Assembly (NCBI GenBank): GCA_020846195.1
Contig: JADLEJ010000048.1
Coordinates: forward strand, 1 to 58,365
Reading direction: 5' to 3'
From: Nitrospira sp.
GTDB taxonomy: Bacteria; Nitrospirota; Nitrospiria; Nitrospirales; Nitrospiraceae
DNA length: 58,365 nucleotides
Part shown: one piece after another, positions 28,584 through 38,691 of the stretch
How the letters are laid out: the number at the start of each line of letters is the position of its first letter
Position numbering within the stretch: position 1 is the stretch's first letter
The notes under the pieces: generated by a model
Told to the model about the DNA's origin: nothing
The model's input: only the letters and a program-made list of their open reading frames with translations
Databases searched by the model: none
Position numbers and translations under genes: made by a program

Positions 28584-29144
28584 ATGGCCCAGGCAACGAC
28601 TTCAGAGCGCTTCATCACCTGGCTCAAGACCATGACGTTCTATGAGCTCTTGGTCGGCATGAAGGCCACGATGTCGCATCTCATCCACTATAAGCCCATC
28701 ACGTTGCAGTACCCGCACGAGAAGCGCACTCTGCCGGACAACTATCGCGGCATGCTCGCGCTCTTGCGCTACGACGACGAGACGGAAAAATGCGTCGGAT
28801 GCGATCTCTGCGAAGCCGCCTGCCCTTCGCGCGTGATTCGCGTGGTGAGCGCGGAAGTTCCCGGAGAGCCCACGAAGCGCTACTCCAAGGAATATTACAT
28901 GGACATGACCCGCTGCCTGTTTTGCGGCATGTGCGTCGAAGCCTGTCCGGTCGATGCCCTGGCCATGACGAGAGAGTTCGAGTGGGCGGTGTTCGACAAG
29001 CGCGATTTGCAGCTGAACAAACAACAACTGCTCGCCATCGGCGACCGCTCGTTCCCTGTGCGCGAGAAGCGCCTGGAGCTCCAGCATCAGAACGTCGCCT
29101 TCTTCAATGTGGCGTTCACGCACATGCCGCAGAAACCGAAGTAA
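28584..29144 (+). CDS. nuoI: NADH-quinone oxidoreductase subunit I
   Basis: This 186-residue ferredoxin-like subunit carries clusters N6a and N6b. Two C-x2-C-x2-C-x3-CP motifs are visible: CVGCDLCEAACPSRVI and CLFCGMCVEACPVDAL. An amphipathic N-terminal helix (RFITWLKTMTFYELLVGM) would attach it to the membrane arm. It shuttles electrons from NuoG to N2 in NuoB. Confidence 0.98.
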   Translation: MAQATTSERFITWLKTMTFYELLVGMKATMSHLIHYKPITLQYPHEKRTLPDNYRGMLALLRYDDETEKCVGCDLCEAACPSRVIRVVSAEVPGEPTKRYSKEYYMDMTRCLFCGMCVEACPVDALAMTREFEWAVFDKRDLQLNKQQLLAIGDRSFPVREKRLELQHQNVAFFNVAFTHMPQKPK

Positions 29145-29205
29145 GGTCGGACTGCGATGACGCTGCGCCCGCCGCATGACGGGGCGCGGTCCTTGAGGGA
29201 AAGAC

Positions 29206-29718
29206 GTGGATTACTTGCTGTTTGGATATTTCGCCGGAGTCATCGCTTTGACAGCGGTGTTCGTCGTGGCATTCAGAAACCCGGTGTACAGCGCGCTCTC
29301 GCTGCTCATTATGTTTTTCCACGTCGCGGGGCTCTACGTGACGCTGCACGCCGAATTCCTGGCGGCCGTCCAGATCATTGTGTACGCCGGCGCCATCCTG
29401 GTGCTGTACCTCTTCGTCATCATGCTGCTCAACCTCAAGACCGACGATCGATACCATAGTCAGTGGCGGGCCGCGGCAGTTGTCGGCGGAGCGTTGCTCA
29501 TCGAATTCCTCGTGCTGCTGGCCGGCAGCCTGTCCGCCCCGCCCGCGGCCGTGCCTCGGGTGGATATCGAAACCGGGGACAATACGCTGGCGATCGGAGA
29601 AACGCTTTTTTCGACCTACTTGTTTCCGTTTGAAGTGGCGTCGCTCATCCTGCTGGTCGCCATGATCGGCGCCATCGTCCTGGCAAAGCGAGAGGTCCCG
29701 GAGACCCCGGCATCATGA
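29206..29718 (+). CDS. nuoJ: NADH-quinone oxidoreductase subunit J
   Basis: The 170-residue membrane subunit has five predicted spans. The conserved IVYAGAILVLYLFVIMLL helix 3 contains the pi-bulge region that couples quinone chemistry to proton pumping. The last 4 nt overlap nuoK (ATGA), indicating translational coupling. Confidence 0.97.
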   Translation: MDYLLFGYFAGVIALTAVFVVAFRNPVYSALSLLIMFFHVAGLYVTLHAEFLAAVQIIVYAGAILVLYLFVIMLLNLKTDDRYHSQWRAAAVVGGALLIEFLVLLAGSLSAPPAAVPRVDIETGDNTLAIGETLFSTYLFPFEVASLILLVAMIGAIVLAKREVPETPAS

Positions 29719-30020
29719 CCATTCCCATTACCTACTACCTTGTGCTGAGCGCCATCGTCTTTCTGACCGGCCTGGTGGGTGTGCTCATCCGCCGCAATAT
29801 CATCGCCATCCTGCTGTCGGTGGAATTGATGCTGAACGCCACGAATATCAACTTCGTCGCCTTTTCCGAGCATCTGCGCGATCTCGGGGGGCAGGTCTTC
29901 GTCTTCTTCGCGCTGACCGTGGCCGCCGCCGAAGTCGCGGTGGGGCTGGCGATCATCATCGCCCTGCACCGGGCCAAAGACACGATCGACGTGGAACAGT
30001 TCACCTTGCTGAAGTGGTAA
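29715..30020 (+). CDS. nuoK: NADH-quinone oxidoreductase subunit K
   Basis: This 101-residue subunit has three membrane spans with the two conserved buried glutamates (LLSVELMLNATNINFVAF and TVAAAEVAVGLAIIIAL) that form part of the proton pathway. It overlaps nuoJ by 4 nt and is followed 7 nt later by nuoL. Confidence 0.97.
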   Translation: MTIPITYYLVLSAIVFLTGLVGVLIRRNIIAILLSVELMLNATNINFVAFSEHLRDLGGQVFVFFALTVAAAEVAVGLAIIIALHRAKDTIDVEQFTLLKW

Positions 30021-30027
30021 CTCGACG

Positions 30028-31926
30028 ATGTATGCGTTGATCCCATTGTTTCCGCTGGCCGCGTTCCTCGTACTGGGGCTGGCCGGCAACCGCATCAAGG
30101 ACCGCGCACACCTCGTCGCCGTCCCGGCGGTCGTCCTGTCGTGGCTGCTTTCCATCGCCGCGTTTTTCGACGTCGCCCAAGGCGCCCCGATCAACCAGCC
30201 GCTCTATACCTGGCTGACGTCCGGCTATCTCGATATCCATATCGGGCTGTATCTGGACCGTCTGACCGTCGTGATGCTCCTGCTGGTCACCACGGTCAGT
30301 TCACTCGTTCATATCTACACCATCGGTTATATGCACGGAGAGCCGGGCTATGCGCGGTTCTTCAGTTACATCGCGCTCTTCACCTTCTCGATGCTGATGC
30401 TGGTGCTGGCCGACAATCTGTTGCAGCTCTTCGTCTTCTGGGAAGCGGTCGGTCTCTGCTCCTATCTCTTGATCGGCCATTGGTATGAGCGCGCCTCGGC
30501 TTGCGCCGCCGCGACTAAAGCCTTTCTGGTCAATCGCGTGGGAGACTTCGGCTTCATGCTGGGCCTGTTGCTGGTCTGGTACTCCTTCGGCTCGTTGAAC
30601 TATCTCGATATTTTCCCCGCGGCCCATGAAGCGGGGAACCTGACGATGAATGTGCTGGGCCCCTTCGGCGGGACTTGGGACCTGTCGGTGTTTACGCTGA
30701 TCTGCCTGCTGCTCTTCACCGGCGCAATCGGCAAGTCGGCGCAAGTGCCGCTGCACGTCTGGCTGCCGGACGCGATGGAGGGCCCGACGCCCATTTCCGC
30801 CTTGATCCATGCCGCGACGATGGTGACGGCCGGCGTCTTCATGGTGGCCAGGCTGGCTCCCATCTACAATTTGTCGCCGACCGCCATGACCGTGGTTGCG
30901 CTGGTCGGCGCCGCGACAATGGTGCTCGGCGCGACAATCGCGTTAACTCAGACCGACATCAAGCGCGTCGTGGCCTACTCCACCGTCAGCCAGCTGGGCT
31001 ACATGGTCATGGCCTGCGGCCTCGGCGCTTACAGTGCCGGGATGTACCACTTGCTCACGCATGGTGCGTTCAAAGCTTTGCTCTTCCTGGGTTGCGGCTC
31101 GGTAATCATCGCGCTGCACCACGAGCAGGACATGCGCCACATGGGCGGCTTGAAAGACAAGCTGCCGGTCACCTATTGGACCTTTATCATCGGCTCGCTG
31201 GCGCTGGCGGGGTTTCCGTTAACGGCCGGTTTCTTCAGCAAGGACGATCTCCTGATCTCCTCCTGGTCGGCCGGCCCGCTGGGGCAAGTGCTCACCGTGC
31301 TGGGATTGCTGACGGCCCTGCTGACCGCCTTCTACAGTTTCCGGCTCGTCTTCGTCACCTTCTGGGGCCCATCGCATGTCGATAAGAAACACGCCAAGCA
31401 TGTGCATGAACCATCGGGCACGATGACCTTCCCGCTCATGGTGCTGGCGGTGTTGAGCATCGCGGCCGGCTATGTCGGCATTCCCGAATTTCTCGAACCG
31501 GTCTTTGCCCATGGCGGAGCCGCCGCCGCGGCCCATCACAGCGACGCGGGGCTGGCGATCATGGTTGTGGCCACTCTCATGGGCCTGACGGGAATCGCCG
31601 GGGCCTACTATGCCTACGTGCTGAATCCACAGCTGCCGGATCGATTGGCCAGCCGGTGGAAGACACTCTACGAAGGCTCGCTGCACAAGTGGTATGTGGA
31701 TGAGGCCTACGACCGCGCGTTCGTGAAGCCGACCTTTGCGCTCGCCGCCGACATGTGGAAGCGGATCGATGTGGCGGTGATCGACGGCGCGGTGAACGGC
31801 ATCGCGCGCGGAATCGCCTGGAGCGGCTGGCTGCTGCGGCTCGTGCAAAGCGGACAGACCCAGCATTATGCGATCGGCATGGCGCTCGGCATGGTTATTC
31901 TGATGACAGTCTTTTGGGTGTTCTGA
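30028..31926 (+). CDS. nuoL: NADH-quinone oxidoreductase subunit L
   Basis: The 632-residue antiporter-like subunit has the TM5 glutamate segment FVFWEAVGLCSYLLIGHWYE and the TM7 lysine segment GAIGKSAQVPLHVWLPDAMEGPTPISALIHAATMVTAG. A long C-terminal part after about residue 500 represents the lateral helix and last span. It pumps protons at the distal end of the membrane arm. Confidence 0.98.
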   Translation: MYALIPLFPLAAFLVLGLAGNRIKDRAHLVAVPAVVLSWLLSIAAFFDVAQGAPINQPLYTWLTSGYLDIHIGLYLDRLTVVMLLLVTTVSSLVHIYTIGYMHGEPGYARFFSYIALFTFSMLMLVLADNLLQLFVFWEAVGLCSYLLIGHWYERASACAAATKAFLVNRVGDFGFMLGLLLVWYSFGSLNYLDIFPAAHEAGNLTMNVLGPFGGTWDLSVFTLICLLLFTGAIGKSAQVPLHVWLPDAMEGPTPISALIHAATMVTAGVFMVARLAPIYNLSPTAMTVVALVGAATMVLGATIALTQTDIKRVVAYSTVSQLGYMVMACGLGAYSAGMYHLLTHGAFKALLFLGCGSVIIALHHEQDMRHMGGLKDKLPVTYWTFIIGSLALAGFPLTAGFFSKDDLLISSWSAGPLGQVLTVLGLLTALLTAFYSFRLVFVTFWGPSHVDKKHAKHVHEPSGTMTFPLMVLAVLSIAAGYVGIPEFLEPVFAHGGAAAAAHHSDAGLAIMVVATLMGLTGIAGAYYAYVLNPQLPDRLASRWKTLYEGSLHKWYVDEAYDRAFVKPTFALAADMWKRIDVAVIDGAVNGIARGIAWSGWLLRLVQSGQTQHYAIGMALGMVILMTVFWVF

Positions 31927-31932
31927 GGTTCT

Positions 31933-33498
31933 ATGCAATCGGGCGGATTTCCCTGGCTGACATTGCTGATCTTCCTGCCGCTGGCCGGCGCGGCCGCGCT
32001 GTTCTTCGTCAAAGAGACCAGCGTCCGGATGGTGGCGCTGGGAGTCACGGTCGCCGATCTGCTCTTCTCGCTTCCGCTCTGGTGGCTCTTCGACGCCTCG
32101 TCGAGCCAGATGCAGTTTGTCGAAAATGTGCTCTGGATCACCTCGCCGTCCATTCATTATCACCTGGGCCTGGACGGGATCAGCCTGCCGCTCGTGCTGA
32201 TGACGACCGTGCTCATGCCGCTCTGCGTCGCGATTTCCTGGCGGTCGATCGACAAGCGCGTCAGCAGCTTCATGGCCATGCTGCTCGTGATGGAAGCCGC
32301 CATGATCGGCGTCTTCGCGGCCTTGGATTTCGTGCTGTTCTATGTGTTCTGGGAAGCGATGCTGATCCCGATGTATCTGCTCATCGGCGTGTGGGGCGGA
32401 CCGAACCGGCTCTATGCCGCGATCAAGTTCTTCCTCTATACGCTGGCCGGCAGCATCCTCTTGCTAGTCGCGATTCTGGCGCTCTATTTCCAGGGCGGCC
32501 ACACGTTCGACATCGTGCAGCTCAGCCAGCAGACCTATGCCCCGCAGCTTCAATTCTGGCTCTTCCTCGCATTCTTCGCCGCCTTTGCGGTGAAAGTCCC
32601 GATGTTCCCGTTCCACACCTGGCTGCCTGACGCTCACGTCGAAGCGCCGACCGCCGGCAGCGTGATTCTCGCGAGCGTCCTGCTGAAAATGGGCACGTAC
32701 GGCTTCCTGCGGTTCAGCTTGCCCATGCTGCCGGACGCCTCCAAGAGTTTCGCGCCCATGATCGTAACGCTCTCGATCATCGCCATCGTCTACGGTGCCT
32801 ACATGGCGCTGGCCCAAACGGACTTGAAGAAACTCATCGCCTACTCCAGCGTGAGCCACATGGGCTTTGTGACGCTCGGGCTCTTCATGTTCAATCAGCA
32901 AGGGATCGAAGGCGCCGTCATGCAGATGGTCAACCACGGCATTACGACCGGCGGCCTGTTCCTCTGCGTCGGGGTGATCTATGAGCGGACCCATAGCCGG
33001 CAGATCGCCGACAACACCGGCCTGACGAAGCCAATGCCGCAATATGCAACCTTGCTGGTGATTTTCTCGCTCTCTTCCCTCGGCCTCCCTGGCACCAACA
33101 GCTTTGTGGGCGAGTTTCTGATCTTGGTCGGCACGTTCCTCTGGAGCAAGATCGCCGCCGCCCTCGCCTCGCTGGGCATCATTCTGGCCGCGGCCTACCT
33201 GCTCTGGATGGTTCAGCGCGTCGCCTTCGGCGTGCCGTCGCCGCACCACTTGCCGAAGCTGACCGATCTCAACCGGCGCGAGATGGCGACATTGATTCCG
33301 CTGGTGGTGCTGGTCTTCTGGATCGGCTTGTTTCCAAACCCGATTCTGAGCCGCATGCATGCCTCGGTCACCAATGTGGTCGCTCGTGCGGCACAGAGCC
33401 CGCAAGAGTCTCCGACCTCCACGGGTCAGCTGGCTCCACCCGTTGAGCCGGCTCCGGCGGCCCAGACCGTACAGTCGACGGAGGCGCCACGCCCATGA
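31933..33498 (+). CDS. nuoM: NADH-quinone oxidoreductase subunit M
   Basis: 521 residues, antiporter-like. Key helices: FYVFWEAMLIPMYLLIGVWGG (Glu) and AFAVKVPMFPFHTWLPDAHVEAPTAGSVILA (Lys). The C-terminal tail beyond about residue 485 is Pro/Ala/Thr-rich, longer than usual and probably disordered (QESPTSTGQLAPP...). It overlaps nuoN by 4 nt. Confidence 0.98.
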   Translation: MQSGGFPWLTLLIFLPLAGAAALFFVKETSVRMVALGVTVADLLFSLPLWWLFDASSSQMQFVENVLWITSPSIHYHLGLDGISLPLVLMTTVLMPLCVAISWRSIDKRVSSFMAMLLVMEAAMIGVFAALDFVLFYVFWEAMLIPMYLLIGVWGGPNRLYAAIKFFLYTLAGSILLLVAILALYFQGGHTFDIVQLSQQTYAPQLQFWLFLAFFAAFAVKVPMFPFHTWLPDAHVEAPTAGSVILASVLLKMGTYGFLRFSLPMLPDASKSFAPMIVTLSIIAIVYGAYMALAQTDLKKLIAYSSVSHMGFVTLGLFMFNQQGIEGAVMQMVNHGITTGGLFLCVGVIYERTHSRQIADNTGLTKPMPQYATLLVIFSLSSLGLPGTNSFVGEFLILVGTFLWSKIAAALASLGIILAAAYLLWMVQRVAFGVPSPHHLPKLTDLNRREMATLIPLVVLVFWIGLFPNPILSRMHASVTNVVARAAQSPQESPTSTGQLAPPVEPAPAAQTVQSTEAPRP

Positions 33499-34970
33499 TG
33501 CTCTCGGCTCACGATCTGTTCGCCATTCTGCCGGAACTGCTAGTCATCTTCGCGGCCTGCGCGGTCCTGGCGCTGGATCCGATTACGCCGGCGGCCAAGA
33601 AAGACGGGCTGGCCTGGCTCAGCCTCGGCACCATGGCGATCTGCATGGGATTGACCGCCGCGCGCTTCGGCTCGCCGACGACGGCCTTCGGCGGGCTGGT
33701 CGTGATCGACAACTACTCCTGTTTTTGGAAACTCTTGCTGTATTTCGTGACCGGACTGACGATTCTGCTGTCCCTCCCATATCTGAAGGAAGAACGCATT
33801 TACTTCGGCGAATACTACGGCTTCGTTCTCCTCGCCCTCTCCGGCATGATGGTCATGGTCTCCGGCGCCGATCTGCTTACGATCTACCTAGGCACCGAGC
33901 TCATGTCTATTTCCCTCTATATCATGGCCGGTCTGAAACGGGCGGATGCCAAATCGCTCGAAGCCTCAGTCAAGTATTTCGTGCTCGGCGCCTTTTCATC
34001 CGGCATTCTGCTGTACGGGATTTCGCTCCTGTACGGCTCGGCCGGCAGCACTCAGCTCCCGGCTATCGCCGCCGCGATTGCCGGCCGCAGCCCGGACGAC
34101 TCCCTGCTGCTCATCGCCACGATTCTCATTGCCGTAGGATTCAGCTTCAAGCTCGCCGTCGTGCCCTTCCACATGTGGACGCCGGACGTGTATCAGGGCG
34201 CCCCGACCTCCGTCACCGCGTTTATGGCGGTGGCCTCGAAAGCCGCCAGTTTCGGCGCCTTCATGAGGGTCTTCGTCGAAGGGCTCGGCGGCATGCGCGC
34301 CAACTGGTCGCTGATGTTCCTGCTGCTCTGCATGGGCACATTGATCCTGGGCAATATCGTCGCGCTGGTGCAAACGAACGTGAAGCGCATGCTCGCCTAT
34401 TCGAGCATTGCCCATGCAGGCTACGCGCTGATCGGCGTCGTGGCCGCCGGCCGCCTGGCTCCAACAGAGGCGGCCTCCGCGATTTCAAGCGTCATGCTCT
34501 ACATTGCCCTCTATGCGTTCATGACCTTCGGAGCCTTCGCCATCATCGCGCTGTTGCGGAAGGGCGGCCTTGAAGGAGACGAGATCGAGGATTTCAGCGG
34601 CCTGGCCAAACGCCACCCCTTCGCCGCCCTGCTCATGCTGGTCTTTATGGTTTCGCTGGCCGGCATCCCGCCGACCGCCGGCTTCATCGGGAAATTCTAC
34701 GTCTTCATGTCCGCCGTGCATGCGGGGCTCACCTGGCTGGCCGTGCTGGCGCTGGTCTTTGCCGCGATCTCGGCCTACTTCTACCTGCGGCTGGTGATGG
34801 TGATGTACATGCGGGAGCCGGAAGCGGGCACCGCCTTGCTGCCCAGATTCGTGTCGTCCCCGGCCCTCTCCATTGTCCTGGCCTGCGCCATCGCAGGCGT
34901 CGTGTTCTTTGGGCTCTATCCCGATCCGATTGTGAATCTGGCAACCCAAGCCACCCTCACGCTGAAATAA
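33495..34970 (+). CDS. nuoN: NADH-quinone oxidoreductase subunit N
   Basis: The 491-residue antiporter-like subunit includes YLGTELMSISLYIMAGLKR (Glu) and GFSFKLAVVPFHMWTPDVYQGAPTSVTAFMAVASK (Lys). It is the last gene of the nuo operon. No classical terminator is visible in the 114 nt before the next gene. Confidence 0.98.
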   Translation: MMLSAHDLFAILPELLVIFAACAVLALDPITPAAKKDGLAWLSLGTMAICMGLTAARFGSPTTAFGGLVVIDNYSCFWKLLLYFVTGLTILLSLPYLKEERIYFGEYYGFVLLALSGMMVMVSGADLLTIYLGTELMSISLYIMAGLKRADAKSLEASVKYFVLGAFSSGILLYGISLLYGSAGSTQLPAIAAAIAGRSPDDSLLLIATILIAVGFSFKLAVVPFHMWTPDVYQGAPTSVTAFMAVASKAASFGAFMRVFVEGLGGMRANWSLMFLLLCMGTLILGNIVALVQTNVKRMLAYSSIAHAGYALIGVVAAGRLAPTEAASAISSVMLYIALYAFMTFGAFAIIALLRKGGLEGDEIEDFSGLAKRHPFAALLMLVFMVSLAGIPPTAGFIGKFYVFMSAVHAGLTWLAVLALVFAAISAYFYLRLVMVMYMREPEAGTALLPRFVSSPALSIVLACAIAGVVFFGLYPDPIVNLATQATLTLK

Positions 34971-35084
34971 CGCCTCCGGTTCGCCAAATAAGATGCGCCG
35001 CGCAGGGACCCATGCTAGGCTCGTCTTGATCGAGTCAGAACACGGCGCCAGCCACAGCACCCCAGCATCCTGGATTGAAACACG

Positions 35085-35936
35085 ATGCGAGCCATCCGGT
35101 TCATTTTAGGAATTCTGAAAACGTTCCAGCGCCAAGGCTGCGCGAGCTTGGCGGCGTCGCTGGCGTTCTTCTCGCTCCTCTCCCTGTTTCCACTCGTCTT
35201 TCTGTTGCTCTACGGAGTCAGTTTTCTAGTCAGCCAGGACGTGATCGGCGAGCAATTCCTCCTAAGTTTCCTGAAGGGCTTCCTGCCCTCGCTGGGTGAG
35301 CGCCTGGCGGAAGAGCTGCACCGCATCAGCGTGCTGGAGAGCGTGCGGTGGGCCGTATTTCTCTCCTTTGCCTGGTTCGGCGCGCTGGTCTTTTACGAGC
35401 TCGACTACGCGTTGAATGTCGTCTTTGAAAGCACCTGGAAGCGCCACCCGTTGATCTCCACGGCCATTTCCGTCGCCTTATTGGGCGCCACCCAGTTGCT
35501 CCTGATCGTGTCCTATGTGGCGACGCAGATCACCAATTTCCTCACCGGCTACATCCCGCAATTGTGGGGACTGGACCTGGTGGCGCTCGCCGCCCATGAT
35601 TTTTTGCTGACCTACACCGTGCCGTTCGGACTAGCGTTTCTGATGGTCACGGGGCTATACCGGTTCGTCCCCCGCCGCCGCCCGGCCTGGCGTGAAGCCA
35701 TGATCGGCGGGATAACCTTCGGCCTGCTGTGGGTGGCCGCCAAACTCCTCTTCGTCACCTATAGCGGATATGCCACGGTGTATGTGCGGCTGTACGGGTC
35801 GCTTCTTGAGATCGTTCTCATGCTGCTCTGGATCTACTATTCGTCCGTCCTGCTGCTTTTCGGCGCAATAGTGGCCCACAAGCTCCAGCAACAGGCTCAC
35901 ACCGCGCCACATCAACCGGCTCCGCCCGCCGCCTAG
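35085..35936 (+). CDS. YihY/BrkB-family inner-membrane protein
   Basis: This 283-residue protein has about six membrane spans (e.g. SLAASLAFFSLLSLFPLVFLLLYG, ISTAISVALLGATQLLLIVSY and LEIVLMLLWIYYSSVLLLFGAIVAHKL). It carries the family signature YxxYGSLLEIVLMLLWIYYSS. Once misannotated as ribonuclease BN, the family has no confirmed function. It stands alone between the nuo operon and the next membrane gene. Confidence 0.9.
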   Translation: MRAIRFILGILKTFQRQGCASLAASLAFFSLLSLFPLVFLLLYGVSFLVSQDVIGEQFLLSFLKGFLPSLGERLAEELHRISVLESVRWAVFLSFAWFGALVFYELDYALNVVFESTWKRHPLISTAISVALLGATQLLLIVSYVATQITNFLTGYIPQLWGLDLVALAAHDFLLTYTVPFGLAFLMVTGLYRFVPRRRPAWREAMIGGITFGLLWVAAKLLFVTYSGYATVYVRLYGSLLEIVLMLLWIYYSSVLLLFGAIVAHKLQQQAHTAPHQPAPPAA

Positions 35937-36063
35937 CCACAGCCAATCCAACGAACGCCGCTGGCGGACTTTCTCAGCATCCGGTTCATGCAACTTCCGG
36001 CCTTTTTCTAGGCGATCCCTTCCTTACTCGATACAATGGCTTCCGTCATAAAGAGGATGCGGC

Positions 36064-37419
36064 ATGTCGGACGACTTCGGCAAAGAGCTGTTAATGCTGG
36101 GCGGAACCATCGCGGGCTTCGTGGCCGCGTTGCTGACAGTCCTCGAAAAGCTCCTCGATTTTCAGGCCCGCAGGCACAGCACGCACGAGGCCAAAGGACC
36201 TGCCCGGCCTGAACGCGCCGCGCCTGAATCGACCTCGACCATCGACTTCTTTTCTTCCAAACCGCTTCGTGGATCATCCTATCTTCTCTTGTACGAAACC
36301 AGCGTGATCGTCGCCGCCGGCATCATGTTGAACTATGTCGGCCTGACGCTCAGCCGCCATATGGAAAGCATTCTCTTCCTGGACATGACCGGCACGGCAC
36401 TGGTCGCCTTTCTCTTAGGCCCCTGGTGGGGCGCCATCGTCGCGCTGCTGTCGAACTCCGTTGTGAACTGGCTGCTCTATCCGGAAGCTGGCGCCGATGT
36501 CGTCATCTTCCCCTGGTCGCTCGTGAATATGACCGGCGCCCTGTTCTGGGGCACTATGGCGAGACAACCGGGCTTCCAGAAGTATGTGCGAACCGCCAAG
36601 AGTTCGGTCCTAGCCCATAGCTGGTTCCTGCTGAGCTTCGGCCTTGTCGGAGCCGTGGTCATGAGCATCCCTGGGACACTCGTCCAGGCGGCACTCGACG
36701 AACGGACGATCTTCGCGCTGAATCCCGAGGTGGCTGCGGCGCTCAGCGCGCGTGTCGTTCAGTGGGAAAGCCTGGTCCGTGGCCCCCTGGAATCCATGCT
36801 CGGCATGCAATGGGGAGAGAGTGTCAGTTGGTATGCCGTGAACTGGTTCCAGAATATCGTCCGATATATCCCGGACAAGACCATGAGCGCCGCCATTGCG
36901 CTGGTGGTGCTCAAATACGGCTATCCCCTGTTTGAGAAGGAATTGATCCACGGCGGCCCTGACAAAGAACCGCCCGGCGATGAACGCATGCTCCCGTTAG
37001 TCCTTGGGCTGCTCTATGCGCCGTCCTACGCGACGCTCATCAGCAGCGAGAGCTATGCCGGCATGCAGTTCTGGCCGCTCTGGTCGCTGCCCTGGCTCTT
37101 TATTGTGATGGGCTACTTCAAACTGCGCTATTGGGGGAAGACGGATGAAATGCTGCACGAGGCCCGCCTCGAACGAGCGGAGCGCTATGCCCGCGCGCTG
37201 AAACCGATTGGGAAAGAACCGTCCTATGAATTCTGCCGACGATTGACCTTCGTCACGCTCGTCGCCAGCCTCATTTTTGCCCTGTGCCTGCCCATTCTCT
37301 TAATGGACTTTTACCGCGTCACCTTCAAATTCTTCTGCGTGGTCTACGGATTTCTGCTCGCCGTCCACCTTGTCCGTGTCGCCATCGCTCAGAACATTTC
37401 CGTGGCCAAAGCAGACTAA
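36064..37419 (+). CDS. Multi-span membrane protein with an ECF S-component-like segment
   Basis: 451 residues. After an N-terminal hydrophobic helix and a charged linker (residues about 30-65), a multi-span region includes LDMTGTALVAFLLGPWWGAIVALLSNSV. That pattern occurs in S-components of energy-coupling-factor transporters and related sensor modules. A further span block and a charged helix (LHEARLERAERYARALK) lie near the end. No ECF ATPase or T-component is in the window, so transport is uncertain. I do not recognise a named family. Confidence 0.7.
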   Translation: MSDDFGKELLMLGGTIAGFVAALLTVLEKLLDFQARRHSTHEAKGPARPERAAPESTSTIDFFSSKPLRGSSYLLLYETSVIVAAGIMLNYVGLTLSRHMESILFLDMTGTALVAFLLGPWWGAIVALLSNSVVNWLLYPEAGADVVIFPWSLVNMTGALFWGTMARQPGFQKYVRTAKSSVLAHSWFLLSFGLVGAVVMSIPGTLVQAALDERTIFALNPEVAAALSARVVQWESLVRGPLESMLGMQWGESVSWYAVNWFQNIVRYIPDKTMSAAIALVVLKYGYPLFEKELIHGGPDKEPPGDERMLPLVLGLLYAPSYATLISSESYAGMQFWPLWSLPWLFIVMGYFKLRYWGKTDEMLHEARLERAERYARALKPIGKEPSYEFCRRLTFVTLVASLIFALCLPILLMDFYRVTFKFFCVVYGFLLAVHLVRVAIAQNISVAKAD

Positions 37420-37468
37420 CCCGCGATACCCGGCCTGCCGCTCGCGAGAAGCGCACAGCGAAACAGCA

Positions 37469-38620
37469 TCACGCTTTGTGCAATTGCAGATAATGCACGA
37501 TCGCTGAATGGGTGACCAGCCCGATGATCTGGCCTTCCTGCATGACGACCAAGCGATCCAGCCCTCCTTGACTCATCCGCTGCATCGCGTCCAACACCGG
37601 CACATTCGGTTCAATTGTCAAACCGGGCGACAGGGGGCGCATGATCTGTCCGATCTGCTTCCAGGCCCAGAGCGTTTGGGGAACGGCCTGAACGTCCAGC
37701 ACTGTCACCAATCCGACTAACTCCCCGTGTGACACGACGGGGAACCCTCCGTACCCGTGCGGAACAAAGTATTGATTCACCGCATCCGCGACCGTGCAAT
37801 CCGGGGGAATCTCCACGACGGTCCGGATCATCAGCTCTTCAATAGGCACGACCGCCAGCGACTGGCGCAATCGAGCCTGCCGACGGCTGGCCAGCGCGGT
37901 GGCGAAGAGAAATGTGGCCATGAGAATGATCCACCCGCCGTCGGAGGCCATCGATCCCGGCAGGTCCCCGCTAAGCGCCGCGATCACCATCGTCACTCCC
38001 GCCAGGCCGAACAACACGCCGAACACTAGCCCGACCCACGAGGCCTGGACAGTCGCGCGATAGAAATCTTTTCCCCAAGCCCAAAGCCCGGCGCGCAACA
38101 CCCGGCCGCCATCCAACGGAAACCCGGGAATCAGATTGAACAGGCCAAGCTGCAAATTGACGAACCCCAGCAAACTGCTGAGCACGATCAGCCCTTTCCA
38201 CCCAGCGGCCTCACTCGTCGTATCGATCAGCGCAACCGCTCCCAGGCAGAACAATCCAAGCGCGACGCTGACGGCGGGACCGGCAATGGCGATGAGAAAT
38301 TCCGCGCGCGGATGCGGCGGCTCCGCCCGCATGTGCGCGACGCCGCCAAAGATAAAGAGGGTGATCTGACTGATCGCAATGCGATAGGTCAACGCGACGT
38401 AGGCATGCCCCAGCTCATGCAGCAGGACCGACGCAAACAACAGCACCGCCGCCACGGCTCCCATCGCCCAGTAGCGCTCCTCCGACAACCCTGGCAGGCT
38501 GGCCGGCAAATATCCCGAGGCCAGACTGGAGGTCACCAGGAAAAAGACGAGGAACCAGGAAGCATGGACGCGAATGGGAATGCCCAGCGCGCGACCGATT
38601 TCCCAAGAGCCGAGTTGCAT
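37469..38620 (-). CDS. Site-2 protease family (M50) membrane metalloprotease with CBS domains
   Basis: The 383-residue protein has a membrane zinc protease core: HELGH (H68, E69, H72) in the second span and FNLIPGFPLDGGRVLRA, which supplies the third ligand Asp. Two C-terminal CBS domains follow (about 255-380; DCTVADAVNQYFVPHGYGGFPVV and PVLDAMQRMSQGGLDRLVVMQEGQIIGLVT). Such enzymes cleave membrane proteins, and the CBS pair suggests nucleotide control. ATG 38620 is chosen because MQLGSWEIGRALGIPIRVH is the family start; the longer in-frame start at 38761 would overlap the divergent gene. Confidence 0.93.
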   Translation of the reverse strand: MQLGSWEIGRALGIPIRVHASWFLVFFLVTSSLASGYLPASLPGLSEERYWAMGAVAAVLLFASVLLHELGHAYVALTYRIAISQITLFIFGGVAHMRAEPPHPRAEFLIAIAGPAVSVALGLFCLGAVALIDTTSEAAGWKGLIVLSSLLGFVNLQLGLFNLIPGFPLDGGRVLRAGLWAWGKDFYRATVQASWVGLVFGVLFGLAGVTMVIAALSGDLPGSMASDGGWIILMATFLFATALASRRQARLRQSLAVVPIEELMIRTVVEIPPDCTVADAVNQYFVPHGYGGFPVVSHGELVGLVTVLDVQAVPQTLWAWKQIGQIMRPLSPGLTIEPNVPVLDAMQRMSQGGLDRLVVMQEGQIIGLVTHSAIVHYLQLHKA

Positions 38621-38691
38621 GCCTGCACGGTAGCAGCGGAAGCCGCGCGCGGTCAATTCATCTTCCTGCCGCTTAGGGTATACTTGGGCCC

